A program made the position numbers and the translations under genes. 9,917 nt of DNA from Chloroflexota bacterium (GTDB taxonomy: Bacteria; Chloroflexota; Dehalococcoidia; UBA2979), in the NCBI GenBank assembly GCA_009843585.1, contig VYDC01000075.1:1-9917 (forward strand), in the 5' to 3' direction. Under the pieces are notes generated by a model, which searched no databases, was not told the origin of the DNA, and saw only the letters and a list, made by a program, of their open reading frames with translations. Below are positions 1-5,725 of this stretch, in pieces. Positions within the stretch are counted from its first letter, which is position 1. The number at the start of each line of letters is the position of its first letter.

Positions 1-1010
1 GAGTCCGCGATCGTCGCCAGCAACCCCGCGCGCGCTCCCTCCGACGCCGTGCGCAGCGCGCTCTCGATGGCGCGCGCGTCCGAGCGCCCGTGCGCGACGT
101 AGACGAGCCCCGCGACGCCGAGCAGGGGCGCGCCGCCGTAGCGGCGGTAGTCGAGCCGCTCCCGGGTGGCCCGCAGCCCGGGCGTAAGCAGCCATCCGCC
201 GAGCCGCCCCCGCTGGGAGGATCGAGCGACGGCGGCCAGCTCCTGCCAGAGCATCGCTATGACGCCTTCGATCGATTTCAGGGCGACGTTGCCCGAGAAG
301 CCGTCGGCGACGATCACGTCGGCCGCGCTCGTCGCGATCAGGTCGTGCCCCTCGACGTTGCCGACAAAGCGAAGTCCCGCGTCGGCGAGCGCGGCGTGTG
401 CGTCCACGATCGCGGAGGAGCCCTTGCTCGCCTCGCCGCCGATGGAGAGCAGAGCGATCCGCGGGCGCTCCACGCCGAGCGCAACGCGCGCGTAGGCGTC
501 GCCGAGGTGGGCGAACTGCACGAGGTGGGAGGCACGCGACTCGGCGTTGGCGCCGGCGTCGACCAGCAGGCGAGGGCCGCTCGTCGCGGGGAGCACGACG
601 CCCAGTGCCGGTCGCTCAACGCCCGGCAGCCGCCCCAGCACCACCAGCGCGGTGGCGAGCACCGCACCGGTGTTCCCGGCAGAGACGAAGGCGTCGGCCT
701 CGCCGCTGCGTACGAGCTCCGTGCCGACGTAGATCGAGGAGCGCCGCCGCGAGCGCACCTCACGGGCGGCGTGCTCCGCCATCCCGATTCGGTCGGGCGC
801 GTGGACGATTCGAATCCGCGCACGCGGTGCGTCGACGTCCCGGCCGCCCGCCCGAGCCTCCGTGAGCGCCCGATCGAGCGCGGGGCCGAGCACCTCCTCG
901 TCGCCGACGAGCGCCACCTCCAACCCGTCCGCCGCCGCCCGCAGCGCCCCGGCGACCGGGACCACCGGAGCGTCGTCGCCCCCCATGGCGTCGAGAGCTA
1001 TCGTCGGCAC
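1..1010 (-). CDS. plsX: Phosphate acyltransferase PlsX, 3' end cut by window edge
   Basis: PlsX converts acyl-ACP and orthophosphate to acyl-phosphate, the donor for PlsY in phosphatidic acid synthesis; it is a peripheral membrane enzyme. I translated the minus strand by hand: 336 codons are visible, close to the usual full length of about 330-345, so only a short C-terminal piece is missing. Family hallmarks are IALDAMGGDDAP at residues 4-15, SAGNTGA at 110-116, VDAGAN at 150-155, an IGGEASKG segment at 190-197, GNVEGHD at 217-223, and DGFSGNVALKSIEG at 236-249. The start is GTG at 1010, giving VPTIALDAMGG as in the family; GAGGGG lies 6 nt upstream. The gene follows a methyltransferase gene by 10 nt, and that gene's TGA overlaps this ribosome binding site, so the two are probably cotranscribed and coupled. 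Neither rpmF, a common plsX neighbour, nor fabD/fabH is visible. The identification is firm. Confidence 0.95.
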   Translation of the reverse strand, partial: MPTIALDAMGGDDAPVVPVAGALRAAADGLEVALVGDEEVLGPALDRALTEARAGGRDVDAPRARIRIVHAPDRIGMAEHAAREVRSRRRSSIYVGTELVRSGEADAFVSAGNTGAVLATALVVLGRLPGVERPALGVVLPATSGPRLLVDAGANAESRASHLVQFAHLGDAYARVALGVERPRIALLSIGGEASKGSSAIVDAHAALADAGLRFVGNVEGHDLIATSAADVIVADGFSGNVALKSIEGVIAMLWQELAAVARSSQRGRLGGWLLTPGLRATRERLDYRRYGGAPLLGVAGLVYVAHGRSDARAIESALRTASEGARAGLLATIAD

Positions 1011-1016
1011 GCAGAT

Positions 1017-1022
1017 CCCCTC
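1017..1022 (-). promoter_or_regulatory. Ribosome binding site of plsX
   Basis: GAGGGG on the minus strand lies 6 nt before the GTG at 1010. It supports that GTG over the ATG of the AMGGD motif, which would cut the conserved IALDA strand. The site shares bases with the TGA stop (1021-1023) of the upstream methyltransferase gene, an arrangement that favours translational coupling. Confidence 0.7.
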
Positions 1023-1875
1023 ACGGGCCTCTCCGCCGGCGCGAGCGGCGCAGCGTGGCCACGATCCGCGCGGCGTCGTCGGCGAGCGGCGTGAGCTCGT
1101 AGTCGCCGTACCACCCCGTCACGCGGAGGCCCGCGAGCGCGGCGGCGAGCTCGCGCTCGCCCGCGGTGCTCATTCGGAGAGAGAAGCGCACCGTGACGCG
1201 CTCGAGCGCGCCGCCCTGCGGTTGCACGTCAAAGTGCCACGTCACGTTGCGCAGCCCCTCCGACGGGCGAGCCTCCAGGGAGACGAGCTTGGTCACGCTG
1301 GACGCGGCGGCGCCGCCCGTGGACGGCAGCTCTCGCGTCCACCCCTGCACGAGCGGCTGCGCACCCGGCGCGAGATCCTCGGGCTGGGGTGCCGCCACGT
1401 CGACGACGGCGAGTCCACCGGGAGCGAGATGACGCTCGACGGTGGAGAGCGCGCTCGCGAGCGCGACGGCGCTCTCCATGTGCTCCAGGCCCCCGAGCGG
1501 CACGAGCACGAGCCGGAAGCGCTCGCCGAGATCGAGGGCGCGCATGTCGCCCCGGAGGCCGCGCACCGGGAGCCCCCTGCACCGCTCGCGGCAGCGCGCG
1601 ATCATCGCCGCACTCACGTCGACCGCCGTGACCGGGTGCCCGGCGCGCCCGAGGGCCTCCGCGACGCGCCCGGTCCCGCATCCGAGCTCCAGCACCGTGG
1701 CGGGGCGCGCGCCGCGCCGGGTGACCTGGCTCGCCAGCACCCGGTAGAGATCGATGTCCGCGTCGTAGCCGTCGACGTCGAGGTCGTAGAAGGGCGCGAG
1801 CGCGGAGAGCGGATCGGCGCCGCCGCGACTCGGGGACGGTCGATCGCGTGTGGCTGGTGCGGGAATCGGCTCCAC
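1021..1875 (-). CDS. Class I SAM-dependent methyltransferase, substrate unknown
   Basis: This 284-residue protein has a Rossmann-type methyltransferase fold. Motif I is VLELGCGTG at 61-69, followed by the acidic residue of strand 2 (VTAVDVS, D86), GDM at 109-111, and the LAPGGLAVVD strand/turn typical of the motif III region. A conserved-looking lead-in, FYDLDVDGYDADIDLY (29-44), sits just before the SAM fold; the beta-rich C-terminal third (about 190-270) probably forms the substrate lid. The first 24 residues are proline/arginine-rich and may be disordered. The start is GTG at 1875: there is no in-frame start just upstream, and the next usable one (V46) would remove the lead-in. No Shine-Dalgarno precedes it, but TAGCAT ends 7 nt upstream, the geometry of a leaderless actinobacterial transcript. 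It lies 10 nt ahead of plsX. The fold is secure; the substrate (small molecule, lipid or protein) cannot be read from the sequence. Confidence 0.85.
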   Translation of the reverse strand: MEPIPAPATRDRPSPSRGGADPLSALAPFYDLDVDGYDADIDLYRVLASQVTRRGARPATVLELGCGTGRVAEALGRAGHPVTAVDVSAAMIARCRERCRGLPVRGLRGDMRALDLGERFRLVLVPLGGLEHMESAVALASALSTVERHLAPGGLAVVDVAAPQPEDLAPGAQPLVQGWTRELPSTGGAAASSVTKLVSLEARPSEGLRNVTWHFDVQPQGGALERVTVRFSLRMSTAGERELAAALAGLRVTGWYGDYELTPLADDAARIVATLRRSRRRRGP

Positions 1876-1882
1876 GGGCGGG

Positions 1883-1888
1883 ATGCTA
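1883..1888 (-). promoter_or_regulatory. Candidate -10 box (TAGCAT) of a leaderless methyltransferase-plsX transcript
   Basis: TAGCAT on the minus strand fits the actinobacterial TANNNT -10 pattern and lies exactly 7 nt before the GTG at 1875, so transcription would begin at or next to the start codon. No good -35 hexamer is seen 16-19 nt further upstream, which lowers confidence. The same spacing recurs before the nucleotidyltransferase gene at 5726. Confidence 0.45.
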
Positions 1889-1941
1889 CACGCTCCCGGC
1901 CGTGCGAGTGCCCCGGGCGCGCTCGCGGCGGCGCCGCTATT

Positions 1942-1959
1942 CTGTCTCCCAGGAGACAG
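1942..1959. repeat. 8-bp perfect inverted repeat, possible operator
   Basis: CTGTCTCC and GGAGACAG flank a 2-nt CA spacer. It is A/T-richer than its surroundings and overlaps the end of a possible plus-strand -10 box, TATTCT (1938-1943). A repressor bound here would block the plus-strand promoter. As RNA it would form a 7-bp stem with a 4-nt loop. Function is inferred from symmetry and position only. Confidence 0.5.
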
Positions 1960-1983
1960 CGGGCGGCGCGCGGAAGCGCACCG

Positions 1984-1999
1984 CGCGGGGAGCCCCGCG
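1984..1999. repeat. 7-bp G+C-only inverted repeat
   Basis: CGCGGGG and CCCCGCG flank AG. In DNA this rich in G+C such short repeats arise easily by chance, so it is recorded only as part of the structured leader region between the divergent genes. Confidence 0.3.
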
Positions 2000-2065
2000 G
2001 AGCGGCGAGGGAGCGCTGGTGGGAGAGGCGCCTCGCGCCGCGCGGGTGACTAGCGGCACGCCCCG

Positions 2066-2098
2066 CTCCGGCGTCCCCGCGGGGCGCGTGCGCCGGAG
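2066..2098 (+). repeat. Nested stem-loop in the leader of the acetyltransferase operon
   Basis: CTCCGGCG (2066-2073) pairs perfectly with CGCCGGAG (2091-2098), enclosing the palindrome CCCCGCGGGG (2075-2084). No T-run follows, so it does not look like a standard intrinsic terminator. It ends about 40 nt before the start codon and would be in the 5' leader of any transcript begun near 1950. It could affect translation or RNA stability; chance is possible at this composition. Confidence 0.45.
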
Positions 2099-2137
2099 GC
2101 CGCGGCGCTCCCCGCGGCGCCGCATCGCCAGCCCCCG

Positions 2138-3100
2138 GTGATGCGCGCCCCTCCGGAACGCCGCACGGCCAGCGACCTCGTGTGCGTGCGCGAGAGCCGC
2201 GACCCGGGCGAGATCGAGGCGGCGATGGGCGGCGACCGCGCCTACTGCGCCTACGCTCTGGCGCACCTCGACCCGCCGCGCTTCGAGCGAACGCGGTTCT
2301 GGCTGGCGCGCCGCGCCGACGGGGCGGGCGGGCTGGTGGTCCAGGCCCGCGGGAACGGACGGACGATGATCCTGGTCGGCGACCCGACGGCGATCGGCGC
2401 TGCGCTCGCGCTGCACCCGGGGCCCTCCTTCGCGTACCTCGCGACGGCCGCCCCGGAGCACCTTCCGGCCCTGGCGGCGACGCACGAGGCAGCCGACCGT
2501 CTGTCGATGCACCGCATGCGGGCAACCGCCGACTCGTTCCGCCCCGCACCGGACGCGCCGGCCGATCCCGATGAGCTGCCGCTGCGTCGGCTGAGCGGGC
2601 TCGACGTTGCGGCGCTCAATCAGCTCTATCGCGCGGGCGGCGCCGCGGCACACTACACGGCGTCCGACATCGAGCGGCTCCCCTACTGGGGGGCCTTCGA
2701 CGGACGGCGGCTGGCGGCGGTCGCCGGCACCCACGTCGTCTCGCCGGGGCGGGGGGTCGGCGTGGTCGGCAACGTGATGACGCACCCCGCCTACCGCTCG
2801 CGCGGGCTGGGGACGCGCGTGACCGGCGCCGTGACCGCGACGCTCCTGGCCCGGGGGGCCCGGCTCGTCGCGCTCTCGGTCGATCCCCAGAACGTCCGAG
2901 CCGTCCGCGCCTACCGGCGCCTCGGCTACGAGCGCACGGCCGACGTGGTGGAGGCGCGGCTCGTGAGGCGCCCGGCGGAGGGGCTCCGCGCATGGTGGCG
3001 GCGCCTCCGCGCCCGGCGGCGATCGGAGGGGCGCGGCGAGGAGTGGATCGAGGTGCGCCGACGCCCTCCGGGCGACGCACGCGGGGGAGGAACGGCATGA
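2138..3100 (+). CDS. GNAT-family N-acetyltransferase, two-domain type
   Basis: The product is 320 residues, about twice a single GNAT domain. The C-terminal half (about 147-275) carries the acetyl-CoA site: strand GNVMTHP then R220-S-R-G-L-G225, matching the Q/RxxGxG/A pyrophosphate loop, followed by LSVDPQNVRAVRAYRRLGYE (about 246-265), the usual last helix and strand with N252. The N-terminal half (about 15-125) looks like the degenerate partner domain of two-domain GNATs. The last 40 residues are strongly basic (WWRRLRARRR) and probably unstructured. The start is GTG 2138 or ATG 2141; an in-frame TAG at 2051 excludes a longer gene, and neither start has a clear Shine-Dalgarno. The stop overlaps the ahcY start as ATGA, so the two are cotranslated. 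The acceptor substrate is unknown; a link to the SAM cycle is suggested only by context. Confidence 0.85.
   Translation: MMRAPPERRTASDLVCVRESRDPGEIEAAMGGDRAYCAYALAHLDPPRFERTRFWLARRADGAGGLVVQARGNGRTMILVGDPTAIGAALALHPGPSFAYLATAAPEHLPALAATHEAADRLSMHRMRATADSFRPAPDAPADPDELPLRRLSGLDVAALNQLYRAGGAAAHYTASDIERLPYWGAFDGRRLAAVAGTHVVSPGRGVGVVGNVMTHPAYRSRGLGTRVTGAVTATLLARGARLVALSVDPQNVRAVRAYRRLGYERTADVVEARLVRRPAEGLRAWWRRLRARRRSEGRGEEWIEVRRRPPGDARGGGTA
3083..3090 (+). promoter_or_regulatory. Ribosome binding site of ahcY
   Basis: GGGGGAGG lies 6 nt upstream of the ATG at 3097 and inside the end of the acetyltransferase gene. It decides the ahcY start against the in-frame ATG at 2992, which would add 35 arginine/proline-rich residues unlike the family and overlap the upstream gene by over 100 bp. 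Confidence 0.85.
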
Positions 3101-4395
3101 CGACGCGCGGCGGACTCGAGATCCCGAGCGAGATCGCGGACGGCTCGCTCGCCCGCGACGGCGTGCGACGCATCGAGTGGGCGGCGCGGGAGATGCCGGT
3201 CATCGGCGAGATCCGCCGCCGCTTCGCCCGCGAGCGCCCGCTCGAGGGCGTACGGATCGCCGCCTGCCTCCACGTCACGTCCGAGACGGCGAACCTGATG
3301 CTCGCTCTGCACGACGGGGGGGCCGAGCTCCGGCTCTGCGCCTCCAACCCGCTCTCCACGCAGGACGACGTCGCGGCCGCCCTCGTACACGTGTACGGCA
3401 TCCCCACGTTCGCCATCCGGGGCGAGGACGCCGCGACCTACGCGCGGCACCTCGATGAGGCCGTCGGCCACCGTCCGCAGCTCACCATCGACGACGGCGC
3501 CGACCTCACCGCGCTCCTGCACACGTCCCGCCGCGATCTCATCGCGGACGTCGCCGGTGGACTGGAGGAGACCACCACCGGCGTGATCCGGCTGCGCGCG
3601 CTCGCCGCGGAGGGGCGCCTCGCCTACCCCATCGTCGCCGTGAACGACGCCGACACGAAGCACTTCTTTGACAACCGCTACGGCACGGGCCAGTCGACGC
3701 TCGACGGCGTGATCCGCGCCACCAACGTCCTGCTCGCCGGAAAGACGCTGGTCGTCTGCGGCTATGGCTGGTGCGGTCGCGGCCTCGCGAGCCGCGCGCG
3801 CGGGATGGGCGCGCAGGTGGTGGTGACCGAGGTCGAACCGCTCCCGGCCCTCGAGGCGGCGATGGACGGATACCGCGTCATGCCGATCGCGGAGGCGGCG
3901 GCCGAGGGCGACATCTTCATTACCGTCACCGGGAACATCAACGTGATCGACGAGGAGGCGTTCGGCCGCATGAAGTCAGGTGCGATCCTCGCCAACTCGG
4001 GGCACTTCGACTCGGAGATCAACCTCCCGGCTCTCGAGGCCCTGACCGAGGCGCGGCGCACGCTGCGCGACAATGTCGAGGAGTACGTGCTCGCGGATGG
4101 CCGCCACCTGGTCGTGCTCGCCGGAGGGCGCCTGGTCAACCTCGGCGCGGCGGAGGGACACCCCGCATCGGTGATGGACATGTCGTTCGCGAACCAGGCG
4201 CTCTGCGCCGAGTACATGGCGGCGGAGCACGCCGGGATGGAGCCGCGTGTGCTCGACGTCCCGCCGGAGATCGACCGGGAGGTCGCTCGGCTGAAGCTCG
4301 CGGCGATGGGTATCCGCATCGATGCCCTAACGGACGAGCAGCGTCGCTATCTGAGTTCATGGGACGCCGGCGTCCCGGCCGACCCCGAGGCATAG
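3097..4395 (+). CDS. ahcY: Adenosylhomocysteinase (S-adenosyl-L-homocysteine hydrolase)
   Basis: This cytosolic NAD-dependent enzyme splits S-adenosylhomocysteine to homocysteine and adenosine, removing the product inhibitor of methyltransferases. The 432-residue protein has the substrate-domain signature HVTSETANL (H59, T61), NPLSTQDDVAAAL (84-96), DDGADL (D132, D133), EETTTG (157-162), and NDADTKHFFDN with catalytic-type K188 and D192. The NAD-binding Rossmann loop is GYGWCG at 222-227, and NSGHFDSE at 300-307 holds the conserved His. It seems close in length to the shorter archaeal/Thermotoga-type enzymes and ends in YLSSWDAG rather than the KxxHYRY tail of the eukaryotic/proteobacterial type, so a compact form of the cofactor-binding tail is likely. 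It begins inside the stop of the acetyltransferase gene, and metK follows 36 bp downstream. Together metK and ahcY form most of the SAM cycle; no methionine synthase gene is in view. Confidence 0.96.
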   Translation: MTTRGGLEIPSEIADGSLARDGVRRIEWAAREMPVIGEIRRRFARERPLEGVRIAACLHVTSETANLMLALHDGGAELRLCASNPLSTQDDVAAALVHVYGIPTFAIRGEDAATYARHLDEAVGHRPQLTIDDGADLTALLHTSRRDLIADVAGGLEETTTGVIRLRALAAEGRLAYPIVAVNDADTKHFFDNRYGTGQSTLDGVIRATNVLLAGKTLVVCGYGWCGRGLASRARGMGAQVVVTEVEPLPALEAAMDGYRVMPIAEAAAEGDIFITVTGNINVIDEEAFGRMKSGAILANSGHFDSEINLPALEALTEARRTLRDNVEEYVLADGRHLVVLAGGRLVNLGAAEGHPASVMDMSFANQALCAEYMAAEHAGMEPRVLDVPPEIDREVARLKLAAMGIRIDALTDEQRRYLSSWDAGVPADPEA

Positions 4396-4431
4396 CCCCG
4401 AGACGGGCGCACCGAGAAAGCGAGGGCCGTC

Positions 4432-5646
4432 GTGGCGACGAGCTTCCAGGTCTCACCCTCCCTGCTGCTCACGAGCGAGTCGGTGACCGAGGGGCACCCC
4501 GACAAGCTCTGTGATCAGGTCGCGGACGCCGTGCTGGACGCGATCGTGTCGGAGGATCCCGACGCCCGCGTCGCGTGCGAGGCGGCGACGACAACCGGCT
4601 TCGTCCTCGTCTTCGGCGAGATCACGACGTCCGCGTACGTCGACCTGCAGGCCGTCGTCCGCAACACCGTGCGCGAGATCGGCTACGACCGCTCGAGCCT
4701 CGGCTTCGACTGGGAGACGTGCGGCGTCCTGAACGCGATCAAGGAGCAGTCGCCGGATATCGCACTGGGCGTCGAGCATGCGCTGGAAGCGCGCGGGCAG
4801 GAGGACGGCGCCGACCCGCTCGACCTGCTCGGGGCCGGCGATCAGGGAATGATGGTCGGCTTCGCGTGCGACGAGACGCCGGAGTACATGCCTCTCACGA
4901 TCACGCTCGCGCACCGTCTGGTGCGGCGACTCGCCGAGCTTCGGAAGACGCGCGCTCTGCCCTACCTCCGCCCCGACGGGAAGTCACAGGTCACGGTCGA
5001 GTACCGGCACGGCGTTCCCCGGCGCATCGACACGGTGGTGATCTCGACGCAGCACGAGCCCGACGTCGACACGGCGGAGCTCCGGCGCGACGTGGAGAGC
5101 GAGGTGATCCGGGCGATCTGCCCGCCCGAGCTCGCGGACGTCGATCGCCCCACGCGCATCCTCATCAACCCGACCGGGCGCTTCGTGACCGGAGGCCCCA
5201 TGGGGGACGCCGGTCTCACGGGCCGCAAGATCATCGTCGACACCTACGGCGGCATCGCCCGGCACGGCGGGGGTGCCTTCTCCGGGAAGGATCCATCGAA
5301 GGTCGACCGCTCCGCGGCCTACGCCGCGCGCTACATCGCGAAGAACCTGGTCGCCGCCGGGCTCGCAGAGCGACTCGAGGTCCAGCTCTCCTACGGGATC
5401 GGCGTGGCGCGCCCCACGTCGGTGAGCGTGGAGAGCTTCGGCACGAGCCGCCTCGACCACGAGGCCCTCGCCCGCATCGTGCGCGAGCACTTCGATCTGC
5501 GTCCCCGGGCGATCATCGAGTCGCTCGGGCTGTGGCGACCCATCTACCGCCCGCTCGCCGCCTACGGGCACTTCGGGCGCGATGCGAGCGAGGCGCCCTG
5601 GGAACGCCTCGACCGCGTCGACGAGCTGCGGTCCGCCGTCGACTGA
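4432..5646 (+). CDS. metK: S-adenosylmethionine synthetase (methionine adenosyltransferase)
   Basis: MetK joins methionine and ATP to make SAM, releasing phosphate and pyrophosphate; it acts as a cytosolic dimer of dimers needing Mg2+ and K+. The 404-residue product has all family marks: TSESVTEGHPDKLCDQ (14-29, ATP-binding His22 and Mg-binding Asp24), the GAGDQGMMVGFA signature at 134-145, DGKSQVTVEY (from 182), and the glycine-rich GGGAFSGKDPSKVDRS loop at about 279-294 with K286 and K290. The C-terminus GHFGR...PWERLD is typical. The start is GTG at 4432, with GAGGG (4422-4426) 5 nt upstream, and it aligns with family N-termini. It lies 36 bp after ahcY, so it is likely cotranscribed, supplying the cofactor whose product ahcY recycles. 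The short upstream gap is too small for a SAM riboswitch. No defect is seen. Confidence 0.97.
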   Translation: MATSFQVSPSLLLTSESVTEGHPDKLCDQVADAVLDAIVSEDPDARVACEAATTTGFVLVFGEITTSAYVDLQAVVRNTVREIGYDRSSLGFDWETCGVLNAIKEQSPDIALGVEHALEARGQEDGADPLDLLGAGDQGMMVGFACDETPEYMPLTITLAHRLVRRLAELRKTRALPYLRPDGKSQVTVEYRHGVPRRIDTVVISTQHEPDVDTAELRRDVESEVIRAICPPELADVDRPTRILINPTGRFVTGGPMGDAGLTGRKIIVDTYGGIARHGGGAFSGKDPSKVDRSAAYAARYIAKNLVAAGLAERLEVQLSYGIGVARPTSVSVESFGTSRLDHEALARIVREHFDLRPRAIIESLGLWRPIYRPLAAYGHFGRDASEAPWERLDRVDELRSAVD

Positions 5647-5677
5647 CGCCGGCGGTGCGCGCGCTCGGGCGCCGTCG

Positions 5678-5689
5678 CCGCGGCCGCGG
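5678..5689. repeat. 12-bp perfect palindrome abutting a -35 box
   Basis: CCGCGGCCGCGG ends at the base before the TTGTTC -35 element. It could be an operator for the nucleotidyltransferase promoter. As RNA it gives only a 4-bp stem with a 4-nt loop followed by TTGTT, a poor terminator for metK. Chance is plausible at this G+C content. Confidence 0.35.
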
Positions 5690-5718
5690 TTGTTCGGCCC
5701 CGGGCGCTGTCCTAGGAT
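5690..5718 (+). promoter_or_regulatory. Promoter of the nucleotidyltransferase-mutase operon, leaderless type
   Basis: A -35-like TTGTTC (5690-5695) and a -10-like TAGGAT (5713-5718) are separated by an ideal 17 bp. The -10 ends exactly 7 nt before the ATG at 5726, so the RNA would start at that ATG. No Shine-Dalgarno is present before it. This matches sigma-70-type actinobacterial promoters feeding leaderless mRNAs and marks a new transcription unit after metK. Confidence 0.6.
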
Positions 5719-5725
5719 GCCCCCG

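Larger units (their letters stand above)
1876..2137. other. Divergent intergenic region with several inverted repeats
   Basis: This 262-bp stretch separates the minus-strand methyltransferase-plsX unit from the plus-strand acetyltransferase-ahcY-metK unit, so it should hold divergent promoters. I see no convincing gene: reading frames through it are G+C-driven shadows without recognisable protein. It contains the minus-strand TAGCAT box (1883-1888), a plus-strand TATTCT (1938-1943) that could be a -10, an 8-bp inverted repeat over 1942-1959, a second over 1984-1999, and a nested stem over 2066-2098. A TAG at 2051-2053 in the acetyltransferase frame limits how far upstream that gene can start. 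Confidence 0.6.

Noticed and set aside
90..1094. 334-codon open frame on the plus strand opposite plsX
   Set aside because: Arginine/alanine/histidine-rich translation with no recognisable domain, lying antisense to a clear plsX; stop-free shadow frames are expected at this G+C content.
862..2049. 395-codon plus-strand frame across the methyltransferase gene
   Set aside because: It covers the opposite strand of a well-supported methyltransferase and runs into the intergenic region; the protein is low-complexity.
1614..2785. Two long minus-strand frames (1614-2549 and 1937-2785) over the divergent region and acetyltransferase
   Set aside because: Both are antisense to the GNAT gene and arginine/proline-rich without motifs; the GNAT frame has clear acetyl-CoA motifs.
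2992..3096. N-terminal extension of ahcY from ATG 2992
   Set aside because: It adds 35 low-complexity residues, overlaps the acetyltransferase gene and lacks the strong GGGGGAGG site found before ATG 3097.
4396..4431. SAM riboswitch before metK
   Set aside because: The gap is only 36 bp, far too short for any known SAM riboswitch plus expression platform.
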